This document shows positions 52,502 to 62,590 of a DNA stretch of 64,000 bases, in pieces. The position numbers were made by a program, and so were the translations under genes. Numbering within the stretch: the first letter of the stretch is position 1; the number at the start of each line of letters is the position of its first letter. Origin of the DNA: a bacterium (GTDB lineage Bacteria; Bacteroidota; Ignavibacteria; Kapaibacteriales; UBA7675); contig JAUIKM010000020.1 in assembly GCA_030430495.1 (NCBI GenBank), forward strand, positions 31,607 through 95,606, written 5' to 3'. Below the pieces are notes generated by a model. That model was given only the letters and a program-made list of their open reading frames with translations, did not search any database and had not been told where the DNA came from.

Positions 52502-55500
52502 CTACCTCACCCCATACCCCTTGCCTTTCAAGGTCAATCGCACCGACTTCACATCTTCCAGACTGAGGAATGAATTGCTGCTCTCAAGCACGCGAAAGTT
52601 AATCGACCAGATACAAAAAGGACTTAAACGACAGTAGTGTCCCTCCGGACGGTACACGGCGGCGTGCGACTCAATTCTTTGTTCGCCGTAGTTGTATTCA
52701 AAGGTCAGGTTGCGCGTCGGCGGAGCAAAACTGTCGAGTTGTGCGCGCTCGTCCGTCACGTGGTAGTAGTGTTCGCCGCTCAGGCGAATCGCCAGGTAAA
52801 GCGAGCCCCGCGCAATGTCCATGCCCGGCAGCTCCACCTCGATCTCCTCAATTTTCACATTCGTGTAGTGCACAAAAGCCGGGTGATCCGGATCGAGTGA
52901 GAATTCAAGCCGCCCCGTCTGCACAAAGGCCTTGAATATCGCCGGGTGCGACTGATCTGTCAACTCGATCGACTTCACGAGGTCGCCGGGCAGACGCGCC
53001 GCATGTGTTAAATAGTCGTCGAACATCAGGCGCTGTGCCGTAAAAATATCCGCAATCGTCGCAATCGAATAACTGTTAAGCATCGGCGTAAAACGCGAGA
53101 CCGCATACATCTGGTAGGCGCGGCTCATTTCGTATAACTTCGCGATCAGATGGTCCCTGACGCGCGTATATGCGCTGCGCATGTACACCATCAGCGACTG
53201 CGGCGCACGCTGTCCCTGCGCTTCGTTTTTCAGTTTCTCCACCTGTTGCATCTCGGCTTTGATCTGTTCCTCCTCGGCGTCGCGCCGCGCCACTTCCAGC
53301 ACCATCGCGTTGTAGTCGAGCAGCCTGAGGTTGCGCGCATCCACCATATCAAAGAAGGTCTCCACCGCATTCCTGAGCTCAGCTGCGTCGCTGAATTCGT
53401 CCAGATAGGGTTTGATCATTTCGCGGAATTCACTGCGGTCAACCATGATCTTGGCGGCGTCGGGCGGTTGCATCGGACTGAACAGTTCGTGCATATCAGC
53501 GTAAATGCCTTTAAACTCTTTGATGGTATTTTTGTAGGTTTTGCGCAGTTCTTTGATGACCTTTTTGTTGTCTTTCAGGAATTGGCGCAAGCCGTCCGTT
53601 GCATCTTTATAGTCGCGGAACAGCTCCCGTCCCGTCGAGATAAAGTCGAGCGTGCCGATAGCCGCCGTACCGATACTCACAACTGCCGACATAACCTGCA
53701 TGATCGTTTGCAGGTCGCACTGTGCGTCGATGACGGCCTTACGCAGTTTCTGCTGGTGTTGAAACACCATGTCCTTCTGAATGTCAATAACGTCCGCCAG
53801 CTGATCTATCTCCACTGCCACAGCTTCGATCTTGCTGAGCAGTACTTCCCGGCTGTCGCGTGTTTTGTCCAGAGAGGCGTCGAAAGCCTGCAGGGAGTTC
53901 TGCAGCGACTCGATTTTGTTAAGTGCAATGTCGTCGGCCTCAACCAGGTCGCTGAATTCCTGCTCAATGATGCGCCCCGCGGCGATCAACTCCTGCGTGC
54001 GTTCACTCAGGTACTCCAGCTTCAGCATCGGAGCCCAGTTAAACGGATTGCCGAAGTAGTCGACTCCCTGTTGCAAACGCGCAATTTCCACCAGGGCGTT
54101 GCGGTGGATCGCAGCCAACGCGCTGCGGTCGTCTTCGCTCACTTCTGCGGCGCGGTTTACTTCGACGTATGGCGCCGTCATGTCCAGCAACCAGCGGTAC
54201 ATCTCCGCTACTTCCACAAATTGATCCGCGCTCTTGCTGCTGAGGAATCGGCTGCGGGCATGCCGTTGAATCAGCAACAACTGTTCGAGTTTCATGAGCG
54301 CCGCGAACTCTTCAATTTTCGGCGCCGCAGGCGATTGCCCCGGTTTTGCATTGTTAAACACAACTTTTCCGGACGGGCCGATTGCGCCCAGGTTGCCGTT
54401 AAATCGCGCCGGCGGACCAATATCGCCGTCGGGACCGTCGGGCGCGGTGTAGGTATATTTGCTCGAAGGGATATAACCACCTGTGGGCGAAGAAGCCGGG
54501 GGCAAGACCAGCGTCCAGACGGCGCCGTGACCGCCTGCTCCGCCGCTGCCCGGCTCACCGTCTATTGCACGTCCACCGCCCGTTCCGCCGCGCACCGCCC
54601 ATGTGAGCGCTGCTTGTGGATGTTCCGCGATCATCAGAAGAATGTTGCCGCCCGCGCCGCCTGCACCCGAGTGGCCGGCATTGCCGCCCCGTCCGCCGCG
54701 GAAACCTTTTTTACCCATGGCTTTTGGTGGGAACCAGTGTTTGTGTGGCCGAGAAGTAACATCAATATCGCTGTCGCCGCGCTCGCCTCTGTCGCCGCGT
54801 TCACCCCTGTGCCCGTCTTGTCCGCGACCGCCGGCTCCGCCGCGCGCCACAATGTGAAAGCCGGGAAGATCCGTTTTTGCGACATTGCCGTCAATGCGCG
54901 CAACCCGCTCCCAGGGCGATTGAAACAAAGGTTGCAGGCGTTGCACGATCGATTCCTCGGCGCTTTTAACAGCAGCTGATAACTCTTCGCCGACCAGTCC
55001 GGCCAGTATGTCGGCCAGTCCCGCCGGCGCCGTGGCCGCGATTTCCTCATCAATGCCCATTTTTCCGATAGTGACCGGGAAAAAGTTATCGTTGGGTTGT
55101 AACGGCGACACCTCACAAAAAACATCGGCCAACTGCACGGCGCGGGATTCAGGATTAAACACAAACTGCAGCGTGGCAGCTATTCGGCATGGAAGCACGA
55201 CATACTTGTATTGCTGTTCGTAATTCACAAAATGATAATAATACTGCGCCGGCAGGTCGTCGCGCCGCACCGTATACGAGACTTCAAACTCTCTCTGCGC
55301 CTCGAGCACGGCGTCAAAGCGCATCTCACCTGCATTGTGATTCAGCCGGCACTTAACATTCCGCCGTTCGATTGTGCCCCGCGGCTCGGCTTTCAGCGAA
55401 CGCAGCCGCAGATCAAATCGATACGATCTGCCTTCAAATCGAAACTTAAACTGCTCCCGACTTAACTGTGTTGCATCATTCAGCAAAGGCGCGATCAGAT

Positions 55501-56014
55501 CGCTCAACTCTCCTGTTAACACGTGATCGGGAATCCGCTCGGCCGGATACTCGGATTCAACAATTGCTCCCGTCGCATGTATCTCAAGCGACTTCGCAGC
55601 AATTGTGACGTCGCCTGCTTTGCCTCCGCTGCCGCCGTCCGCTCCGGCGCTTCCGTCGCATCCCTGACGATTGTCTTTGACTCCTTTTTCCACCTGAATC
55701 GGCAGCGCACCCGGCGTGAAATCGATTTCGGCGTTCGCCCCGCTCGTGTCCAGTTTAATGCCTTCGTGTATCACAATGCGCCGTGCAAACAGGGACAGAT
55801 TGCGCCCTGGCAATACGATGTCACCCGGAATTCTGATTGTATCGGCATAAACCGTCAGGTCGTGACTGGCGGTGTTCGCAGCGGAGTTAACGTCGTAGGC
55901 GGCATCGTCCTGCGTCAGGTTGACGTTCACGCCCACAATCTGTTTAACATCGTCTTTAAAACTTGTGACCTGGGGTTCCTGTGTCAGCATATTCTGCGTT
56001 GACATATTACTCAT
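52502..56014 (-). CDS. Large glycine-rich (collagen-like) and coiled-coil protein of unknown function
   Basis: From MSNMSTQNML the product is 1170 aa; a GTG 22 codons upstream is less likely. No signal peptide is visible. The N-terminal 110 residues are beta-rich (LTVYADTIRIPGDIVLPGRN). Short Gly-rich stretches (GCDGSAGADGGSGGKAGD) precede a longer one at about 365-545 (GERGDRGERGD, GGRGGNAGHSGAGGAGG, DGPDGDIGPP). A helical region of about 590-1000 holds a hydrophobic segment near 765-791 (IMQVMSAVVSIGTAAIGTLD) between long coiled coils. The last 150 residues are beta-rich. I do not recognise the family; the hydrophobic helix within long helices recalls alpha-pore-forming toxins, but that is only a shape argument. 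Confidence 0.8.
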   Translation of the reverse strand: MSNMSTQNMLTQEPQVTSFKDDVKQIVGVNVNLTQDDAAYDVNSAANTASHDLTVYADTIRIPGDIVLPGRNLSLFARRIVIHEGIKLDTSGANAEIDFTPGALPIQVEKGVKDNRQGCDGSAGADGGSGGKAGDVTIAAKSLEIHATGAIVESEYPAERIPDHVLTGELSDLIAPLLNDATQLSREQFKFRFEGRSYRFDLRLRSLKAEPRGTIERRNVKCRLNHNAGEMRFDAVLEAQREFEVSYTVRRDDLPAQYYYHFVNYEQQYKYVVLPCRIAATLQFVFNPESRAVQLADVFCEVSPLQPNDNFFPVTIGKMGIDEEIAATAPAGLADILAGLVGEELSAAVKSAEESIVQRLQPLFQSPWERVARIDGNVAKTDLPGFHIVARGGAGGRGQDGHRGERGDRGERGDSDIDVTSRPHKHWFPPKAMGKKGFRGGRGGNAGHSGAGGAGGNILLMIAEHPQAALTWAVRGGTGGGRAIDGEPGSGGAGGHGAVWTLVLPPASSPTGGYIPSSKYTYTAPDGPDGDIGPPARFNGNLGAIGPSGKVVFNNAKPGQSPAAPKIEEFAALMKLEQLLLIQRHARSRFLSSKSADQFVEVAEMYRWLLDMTAPYVEVNRAAEVSEDDRSALAAIHRNALVEIARLQQGVDYFGNPFNWAPMLKLEYLSERTQELIAAGRIIEQEFSDLVEADDIALNKIESLQNSLQAFDASLDKTRDSREVLLSKIEAVAVEIDQLADVIDIQKDMVFQHQQKLRKAVIDAQCDLQTIMQVMSAVVSIGTAAIGTLDFISTGRELFRDYKDATDGLRQFLKDNKKVIKELRKTYKNTIKEFKGIYADMHELFSPMQPPDAAKIMVDRSEFREMIKPYLDEFSDAAELRNAVETFFDMVDARNLRLLDYNAMVLEVARRDAEEEQIKAEMQQVEKLKNEAQGQRAPQSLMVYMRSAYTRVRDHLIAKLYEMSRAYQMYAVSRFTPMLNSYSIATIADIFTAQRLMFDDYLTHAARLPGDLVKSIELTDQSHPAIFKAFVQTGRLEFSLDPDHPAFVHYTNVKIEEIEVELPGMDIARGSLYLAIRLSGEHYYHVTDERAQLDSFAPPTRNLTFEYNYGEQRIESHAAVYRPEGHYCRLSPFCIWSINFRVLESSNSFLSLEDVKSVRLTLKGKGYGVR

Positions 56015-56666
56015 GCGGTTGATCCCGTGGTTTGATCGTTCTCCGGTTGCTGTGTCAGTTTGGCGGTCGCGGAATTCCACAGGCCTGCAATCATGGGCCC
56101 CGAACGCCGGCGCAATGCAAAAATAACACTGTTGCGCGATCTGGCGACCTTCTTCGGCAATTATTCAATCAAAGAACTGCTCCGCGAGGGAATTGTCCGC
56201 GCTGCGAGCATTCACACATTTCTTCCTGAAGCCGCTCCAGTTGCGGGTTCTTACTCTGTTCGTGACCCCGGAACGAGCAAAAGCTTTTTTGCACCTCAAA
56301 TTTCAGTCGTGCGCCGTGTGCCTGCGGCATGCCGGCTCGCAGAGCGCTGCGCCTCCCCGCATGTTATTTGGGCGGCTGGCTTTTTTCCATGTTTGTCAGC
56401 GAACCTGAAGCGACTCATCCTGGAGGCCGGCTCAAATACTTAACAGCGCAGTGACAAACAAGAAGGGTTTTGCAGGCAGGCTGCCCGGGCAAGCAGTGAA
56501 CGTGCTTACGCAGTCCGGCGTCATTCCACCGGTGCGGTTGTACAGGAGCGGCAAATCAGGTCCGACCAGAAATACATCGGCCGCAACCGGACGGCAGGTG
56601 CAGTTAAACACACTGCAACATGCACGCCGGAAACGGCCGAATACGTACGCCCTGACAATAACAGGT
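56015..56666. other. Gene-free spacer
   Basis: No gene is supported in this 650-bp stretch. Several short frames are open but carry no ribosome binding site or family signature. It contains the exact 11-mer GACAAACAAGA at 56453-56463. Confidence 0.6.
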
Positions 56667-59099
56667 CTACATTTTAACAACCTTGCGGCTGACAGTGGTT
56701 ACACCATTGCTGATGCGCAGATAGTAAATCCCATCGGGCAGGCGTGACAAGTCCATATTGAGCTGCGCACCCGCGGCAAGCTGACGCATTTGTGTTTTGC
56801 CCAGATTGTCGACGATTTCGACAAACACTTCACCTTCCATATCCGACAAATCCATAGAGATGCGACCAGTCGTTGGATTGGGATAAACGCTCACTTCCGG
56901 ATCGGATTTCTGCGGAAGAGTTACCGGCACATCCGGATCTTCGCGCCGGTCGCGCACGCCACTCTTGTGAAATTCACAGAGCGGAACAGTCGCAATTCGA
57001 TAGCTGCCGGCCTGCAGTGAACTGGTCTCCAGAATGCTGATTGTGTGCCCGGCGACAACATCTATATCCTGCAAAACCGTTGCGTTGGAAAGAGTTATAT
57101 CATTCTCGGCATACAGATCCGTCGCAATTGTGCCGGTCTTGTCAAGATCGTACGGCATATAGCGGAACCTGCGTACAGCCCACTGCTTGCCGCTGAAATT
57201 GCCTTCAAGATAGATCTCGTAATAGCTGCCGTATTTCAGGCTTGTGCCGAGCTTCGACAAGGTTGTGCTGTTAAACGGAATCCCGTAGTTGATGTCGGGC
57301 ACACTACCGGCGTAAATCTGCTTGCCATAGGACGGGCCAATCCCATAGCCGTTTTCGTCGACCTCTCGGATGGACACATAGTACTGGTAATACGAACAGG
57401 TGCAGCGCTTAAACAAGGGGTGCACACAGAAAGCAACGTCTTCAATTTCATCGGGAATCTTGCCGCAGCGAAACTTCGCTTTGATTTTCGGCCAGTCCCA
57501 CTTGGGAGTTTCACAATCTCCCAGCGGCCCCAGAATAAAACTCGACGAGCTGATGCACGGCACCTCGCTGGCATTCATATTTCCATTTATCGACATTCCG
57601 TCGCGCAGCGCGGCTTCACACTCTCCGGGAACCGGCTCCGGCGGCGGTGAAGGACAAAACGTATTCGCCCAGAAGTGCCCCAGTCCACGCGGATCAAGTG
57701 CATCTTCAAAGTCGGAATCCTGCATGTTGGCCCACATTTTGCCATACCAGTCCGATTTGCCGTTGTCACCGGTGCTTCCGACGCACTCCGATCCGCCGCC
57801 GCGAAGTTGACCAATAATCTGATGGACAGTATTAAACAGAGGCGAGCCGGAAGAACCCGGCGCAGTTACGCCGTGCGTCCAGTCTACAACCCGCACGTAT
57901 TCGTATTGGTCGTAGTTGACGGTCTGTGAATACTCGGTTGACTGAGTCGGCGTCTCGGTTTTCGAGAACTTCTTGACATCGCCATTCGGATGGTGAATGC
58001 CAACTGCCTCGTTAACATTTCCGTCATACGAGTCGAAATTGACCCAGCCGGCATAGCAGATTTCTTGTTCATCAAAATCGTTAACTGTGGCATTGAGTCG
58101 CAGCAGCAGGTAGTCGGACTGCGGGCCACCGCTGTGCTGACGGGCAACCTGACTGGCGCCGCTAACGGAAAAGCCTCGGTAGGCGTATTGATAGTTGGCG
58201 GGCGGACTGCAGAATCCTGTCTGGTGGCCAAACTTAAACACCCAGATTGGAAAGGTATTGTCGTGCGCGCCGGTTTCTATGTTGTCGGCGCAATGGCTTG
58301 CCGTCAGGAAAAGCGGGTCGCCCGTGTTGTCGACATTGTTAATAAGGGTTCCGCTGCAGGTGCCCGCCAGATTAAAGGTGTTGTCGTACATCTGAATCAG
58401 AGCGACCGAACTGATTTCCCGCACCCATCCTGCAGTGTGGTTGGTACAGCGCACGTTGATATGGCAAGGATCGGACGTTCCATAATCCGGCGCAGCGCGA
58501 GAAAACATATCCCTGAAGACGTGCACAACTTTGCCGATGTACAATATCCCGGTGAAGTCGACCCAATTGGGCTCGTGATACTCCAGAACAATGCTGTTGC
58601 CGTCGATGTACTCGATACCGAATTTGAGATCGTTGACAATATCCCCTGGATTGTTGTCGGAAGTATAAGCTCCCAGAACCATGCTTTGATCTTCGTTGTA
58701 CATGAAGAGCTGCGCACCATCGGGGAGAATAAACTCACTGAAATAGAACTGCAATGCATAAGCGCTCTCCGACTGCACCCGCACCAGCCAGACGCGCGTG
58801 CTGTCTTCAAGGAGTTGATACGTCCCGTCGTCGACGATACTGATGTTCATATCCACACCCGTACCGTAAAACTCCTTTTTACATTCGCCGCAGGTAATCT
58901 GTTTAACCTCGTCGGCATAGAGAATCTGTTCGTCGTTATCGATATCGGGCAGAGTGAAGGTGCTTAGATCGCCCTCCAACATACTCTGAACTGTTGTATT
59001 CTGCATGCCGAGCGGCACGCCTCCGGCGCTGATTTGTGCATAGACATGCGCGCTGCCGCACATCATCAATGTCATCAGCAAATATATTCTTAGTTTCAT
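56667..59099 (-). CDS. Secreted trypsin-like (Lys-C type) serine protease with T9SS sorting domain
   Basis: This 810-aa exported peptidase has a signal peptide (MKLRIYLLMTLMMCGSAHVYA). The chymotrypsin-fold triad is His269 (LTASHCAD), Asp329 (GPQSDYLLLRL) and Ser417 (PGSSGSP), similar in arrangement to Achromobacter-type lysyl endopeptidases. Many cysteines (for example CGECKKEF, CHINVRC) suggest disulfides. The last 80 residues are a type A T9SS sorting domain: SVYPNPTTGRISMDL, VEIVDNLGK and LPDGIYYLRISNG. It should therefore cross the outer membrane by T9SS. Substrate preference is not readable with confidence. Confidence 0.9.
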   Translation of the reverse strand: MKLRIYLLMTLMMCGSAHVYAQISAGGVPLGMQNTTVQSMLEGDLSTFTLPDIDNDEQILYADEVKQITCGECKKEFYGTGVDMNISIVDDGTYQLLEDSTRVWLVRVQSESAYALQFYFSEFILPDGAQLFMYNEDQSMVLGAYTSDNNPGDIVNDLKFGIEYIDGNSIVLEYHEPNWVDFTGILYIGKVVHVFRDMFSRAAPDYGTSDPCHINVRCTNHTAGWVREISSVALIQMYDNTFNLAGTCSGTLINNVDNTGDPLFLTASHCADNIETGAHDNTFPIWVFKFGHQTGFCSPPANYQYAYRGFSVSGASQVARQHSGGPQSDYLLLRLNATVNDFDEQEICYAGWVNFDSYDGNVNEAVGIHHPNGDVKKFSKTETPTQSTEYSQTVNYDQYEYVRVVDWTHGVTAPGSSGSPLFNTVHQIIGQLRGGGSECVGSTGDNGKSDWYGKMWANMQDSDFEDALDPRGLGHFWANTFCPSPPPEPVPGECEAALRDGMSINGNMNASEVPCISSSSFILGPLGDCETPKWDWPKIKAKFRCGKIPDEIEDVAFCVHPLFKRCTCSYYQYYVSIREVDENGYGIGPSYGKQIYAGSVPDINYGIPFNSTTLSKLGTSLKYGSYYEIYLEGNFSGKQWAVRRFRYMPYDLDKTGTIATDLYAENDITLSNATVLQDIDVVAGHTISILETSSLQAGSYRIATVPLCEFHKSGVRDRREDPDVPVTLPQKSDPEVSVYPNPTTGRISMDLSDMEGEVFVEIVDNLGKTQMRQLAAGAQLNMDLSRLPDGIYYLRISNGVTTVSRKVVKM

Positions 59100-59182
59100 G
59101 TATTCATTTCTGATTAGATGTTTAACTACAGTGAACTACAAAGATATTCCGGCGATAACTCAGCCTGGGTTTGAGATGTCAT

Positions 59183-60421
59183 TTACTTGCGGCCGGCGCG
59201 CATCTCCGTCCGCAGTTGATCATTCTGGCGTTGCAGGTCTTCGTAGTTCTTCTGCAGCTCTATCACATAGAGGGTAAGTTCCTCAATCTTCTTCATTTGG
59301 ATCGCGCTCATCTCACCCAGTTGAAGTCCTTCGTTAACAACCTGAGCTTCCGAAGGTACGCCGGGCAGATGTTTGTTTTGTTTGATAAACGCTTCAACTT
59401 CGCCAAGGTCGGCCAGATCATAGCTGTCATCAAAAACGTAGTCACACCAGCCGCTGCGGTTCACTTCAACTTCGCGGGTCACGGTCTTGCCGTCCTTGGT
59501 CACGTAAAAGGGATACTTGCCGCAGGTCGCGTCGATCGGGTCGGTTCCGCCGGGAGCATTGTTGCTGCGAATAAAAAACCAGCCGGAATTTGTCATTCCA
59601 ATTCCCATGTGTTCATCATTGTCGTTCGACTCGGACGTTACCCAGGCGGTTCCGATCTCCGACTTCATCACAACACCCCAGTGCGCATCTGTCCAGGATT
59701 CGGTACCGGACTGGAATTCCAGCGAACCTTTGTTGGAAAAGATAAACTGCGGATCGTAGGTCAGCCCCGTGACTTCGCTGGAGGAGTTCTCGTCGAAGGT
59801 CTGCAGTTCAACATTGCCGTAGTAGTCGGTGACAAAAACAGATCCGCCCGGGTTGCCATCCATTTTGGTGACGGTTGCCGGCGCATCGACGGGCTGTCCA
59901 AGGTAGGCGTTAAAACCGATGTATGCGCCGAAAATTCCGTCGTTATTGCCGCCGGTCGAGCTGAAGGTTATCGGCCGATAGTCGCCTATCTGAAAATTAG
60001 TGCGTGAATCCGAGGTCCAGAGGCCGGCGCGCTGCGCGGCGAGCTGTGCCGTGCTGTTGCCGCTCCACATGCGCAGAGCCGTCAGGAATCCGCCCTGTGA
60101 GTCGTATTTGCGGATGCCGAATCCGTTAATTCCCTCGGCATAGATATCCCAGATGTTGTTGTCGCCAAACACATCTTCGGACTCGAGCCTGATGCCGGGC
60201 GTATTATCGGTAAACGGCGCGCCGTCGCCCACGGAACCCAGTGATTTAAAGATGTGAATATCGCGAACAGCGAAGTCGTAGTTGCGTCCAATCGACACTT
60301 TGTCCAGTGTCCAGGTAGAAATGCCGGTGTTTCCCCATTCGTTGGTTTGACTGTACAAATCGAAAGAAACAAAGCAGAGAAAAACAAGTGCTGCGAGAAT
60401 TGATGTGCGAATCAGATACAT
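59183..60421 (-). CDS. Secreted protein with endosialidase-chaperone-like C-terminus
   Basis: This 412-aa protein has a signal peptide (ILAALVFLCFVSFDLYSQ). A beta-rich body (about 30-320) shows repeats of tail-fibre style (NEWGNTGISTWTLDKVSIGR; WGVVMKSEIGTAWVTS). The C-terminus WCDYVFDDSYDLADLGEVEA ... LPGVPSEAQVVNEG ... LGEMSAIQMKKIEELTLYVI ends in a coiled coil. That C-terminal block is the intramolecular chaperone-type (S74-like) module seen in many Bacteroidota surface proteins, where it drives trimer assembly. It is upstream of the T9SS peptidase on the same strand, 83 bp apart. Confidence 0.85.
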   Translation of the reverse strand: MYLIRTSILAALVFLCFVSFDLYSQTNEWGNTGISTWTLDKVSIGRNYDFAVRDIHIFKSLGSVGDGAPFTDNTPGIRLESEDVFGDNNIWDIYAEGINGFGIRKYDSQGGFLTALRMWSGNSTAQLAAQRAGLWTSDSRTNFQIGDYRPITFSSTGGNNDGIFGAYIGFNAYLGQPVDAPATVTKMDGNPGGSVFVTDYYGNVELQTFDENSSSEVTGLTYDPQFIFSNKGSLEFQSGTESWTDAHWGVVMKSEIGTAWVTSESNDNDEHMGIGMTNSGWFFIRSNNAPGGTDPIDATCGKYPFYVTKDGKTVTREVEVNRSGWCDYVFDDSYDLADLGEVEAFIKQNKHLPGVPSEAQVVNEGLQLGEMSAIQMKKIEELTLYVIELQKNYEDLQRQNDQLRTEMRAGRK

Positions 60422-60997
60422 AATGTTGCAACCAATGAAATGTTAAATGAACTGTGTGTTAAAGATTCGGCACGCGAGCCCACCACGTGATCTAACACCT
60501 GGTACAGGGGTGGCTCGGTCTCAATTGAGTTTACAATGAGCTTTGACTGACAGTGCCGCAGGCGTCATGGCCCCAACAATCGTGCCACAATTGCGGTAAC
60601 AACAGTGTTGCGCTGTTGCAGAGGTGGAGAGTTCCCGCCGGCTTCGGGTTAACAGCGCACAGAGTAAGGACTGACAGTCTGTCAACAGTGGAGTTTGGCG
60701 AGCGACCCACGCAGTTTATCGGACGGCTTCCGCGAGCGGTGTCGTGACGAATTTTCGTCTGAACGCCGCACTCCTGAAAGAGGGGTGTAATGGATGTTAA
60801 GTACAATTGTGTTTGAATCTGATCATTCTCAGTTTTTTAGCAGGTCTCGCAGCTTTGCGTGTAAAAACAAGACAAAAATCAGGGAACTACCTCGATCTAA
60901 TCACTGCATGACGAGTTTTCGTCAGCAGGTCGAAATATCGTCAGAAGCGTCCGCTTACGCGGACCGGAGCACAGATGAGTCTCGGCAGGTTATCAGA
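60422..60997. other. Gene-free spacer
   Basis: I find no supported gene or RNA here. The composition becomes less GC-rich towards 60.9 kb, at the start of the accessory end of the window. Confidence 0.55.
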
Positions 60998-61489
60998 CTA
61001 ATCATACAATGTCCACGAACTATCCTGAAAATAGTACTCATGTACAAAGCCGCGAGGGGCAGCAAAACTCAGAACGTTGTTGTTGCCGATTGAATCGGTT
61101 TCAAACATATACCAGCACCATCTTCCGCCCAACAAAAAACCATCCAATTCTTCGCGAATCCGAGAATCCGACAGACCTGAATTGAGAACCATCGTAACGC
61201 GCTCCAGATTGCTGCGATCCTGCCATTCCACGACATCTTCAGCCCACAGAAAAATCGGTATTGTCAAGATCAAAGGCGCTATCAGGTACAAAGTAAACTT
61301 TATTGTCTTCAACCAAATCGCGACGATTACGTGCAGTATCACATTCGCGATACCGACTTCCATCACGGTGATCCAGGCAAAGACGCCGAAAAAGTCCACA
61401 TGAGAATTCAGGATCGCCCTTGTCACTACAGCCATTGAAATTATCTTGATTATCAGCATTGCATGGTGCACCAGTCTGTTTCTCGTCAT
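60998..61489 (-). CDS. Small multi-TM hypothetical protein
   Basis: This 163-aa protein has three predicted TM helices (HAMLIIKIISMAVVTRAIL; GVFAWITVMEVGIANVILHV; TLYLIAPLILTIPIFLWAE) and a soluble C-terminus with aromatic residues (GGRWCWYMFETD). Codon use is AT-richer than in the core genes. No family recognised. It is in the same orientation as the Rhs-tip and lipoprotein genes but 380 bp beyond them. Confidence 0.6.
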   Translation of the reverse strand: MTRNRLVHHAMLIIKIISMAVVTRAILNSHVDFFGVFAWITVMEVGIANVILHVIVAIWLKTIKFTLYLIAPLILTIPIFLWAEDVVEWQDRSNLERVTMVLNSGLSDSRIREELDGFLLGGRWCWYMFETDSIGNNNVLSFAAPRGFVHEYYFQDSSWTLYD

Positions 61490-61871
61490 ATCTGCCTGTA
61501 TTCATTTTGTATTCCGGCGGAAGATACACCGCATTTCTGATGCCTTGTCGAAGCTTCTATTTTTGCCAAGCTACGACTTTCTGCGCACGCATAACTACGT
61601 GTCGAAGGTTTTGGGGGGAAGATCAGAGGGCGGAGCAAAGTGAGAAGCCGCAAACCGCCGCTGTCGCGCGAGAAGAAGAGTAGGCGGCCTGCGCCGCAAA
61701 CCACCAAGTGAGAAGTTTGCCCCAAGTCAACGAGTGCTTGAGGTTAAGTGAGAATCCGCAAGCCGCCGCCTACGAACATGCGCGGGCTGATGAGTCGAAG
61801 TTATCCGGGGCGGCCGCAAATGAGACAAAAAACGTTGAAAAAAGTCGATGAGTGATAAACTGGCTCAGACT
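61490..61871. other. Spacer with imperfect direct repeats
   Basis: No gene is supported. A 23-bp direct repeat (AAGTGAGAAGCCGCAAACC... and AAGTGAGAATCCGCAAGCC...) occurs at 61638-61660 and 61746-61768 with two mismatches. A partial copy (AAGTGAGAAG) lies near 61707. Confidence 0.6.
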
Positions 61872-62555
61872 TTATTCTCCAGATTTTCTAAACTGCTCCA
61901 GAAGTTCCGGTGGATAATTTGTTCTCAGCCTGCGCAGCGGCTTTAAGAAAGTCCCAAGTTCAAAATTATAATACCCGGGCACCCGATGCCCCTTTTCCCA
62001 AATCGGTGACTTCCAGAATCGTGGATCCCCAACGTTGTAGCCCACCTTAACAAGATCGCTATCGACGTAACTTTTCAATCGGTGCATGTATCTGTCCGTC
62101 AAATAAGTCTGAACCGACTCATGTTTCGGATACAGCAGGGCAGTGTAAGCGCCATAAGGAAATATTTTCCAGATGTCATTCGTATTCTCTCGATAACCGA
62201 TAAGTGCCTTCCCGTTAAAGTAGTGCTCTTGATTTTTTTTGGTTACTTCTTCATTGTTGTAGCACTTGAGACTGACTAATGCAAACACCCTGAGTGAATC
62301 TGGTGAATAGAATATCTTTTCCACAAAGACTTCAGTTTTTTCATCGTAACCAGGAAACTGAAATTCCGGATAATCCACCCGAATAAAGTCACGAACCGTC
62401 AATTGTATGAATTCAACATCACGTTGTACGAGAGAATCCGGAACAGGCGGATCTGAAATTGTTTTTCCCGGTTCTCCAAGCTCTTCACCACTGCATGAAA
62501 ACAGATTCAGACAGGAGAAAAGAATTGCAACTTTGCTCAACATTGATTTAAACAT
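61872..62555 (-). CDS. Lipoprotein of unknown function, candidate immunity partner
   Basis: From MFKSMLSK the product is 227 aa with a lipoprotein signal (AILFSCLNLFSC). The mature part mixes strands and helices (RDVEFIQLTVRDFIRVDYPE; VFVEKIFYSPDSLRVFALVS; TDRYMHRLKSYVDSDLVKVG) and shows no enzyme motif. It starts 35 bp after the Rhs-tip/lipase gene on the same strand and shares its lower GC content. In polymorphic toxin loci the gene directly after the toxin usually encodes immunity. A lipoprotein would fit a toxin acting in the periplasm, but this role is inferred. Confidence 0.65.
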   Translation of the reverse strand: MFKSMLSKVAILFSCLNLFSCSGEELGEPGKTISDPPVPDSLVQRDVEFIQLTVRDFIRVDYPEFQFPGYDEKTEVFVEKIFYSPDSLRVFALVSLKCYNNEEVTKKNQEHYFNGKALIGYRENTNDIWKIFPYGAYTALLYPKHESVQTYLTDRYMHRLKSYVDSDLVKVGYNVGDPRFWKSPIWEKGHRVPGYYNFELGTFLKPLRRLRTNYPPELLEQFRKSGE

Positions 62556-62590
62556 ATGTAATCCAGTACACAAGGTTCACACAGTCTTTT

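Noticed and set aside
53150..54979. 609-codon plus-strand frame across the 1170-aa gene
   Set aside because: Phe/Val/His-rich antisense translation of the coiled coil. The minus strand has the meaningful Gly-rich and heptad pattern.
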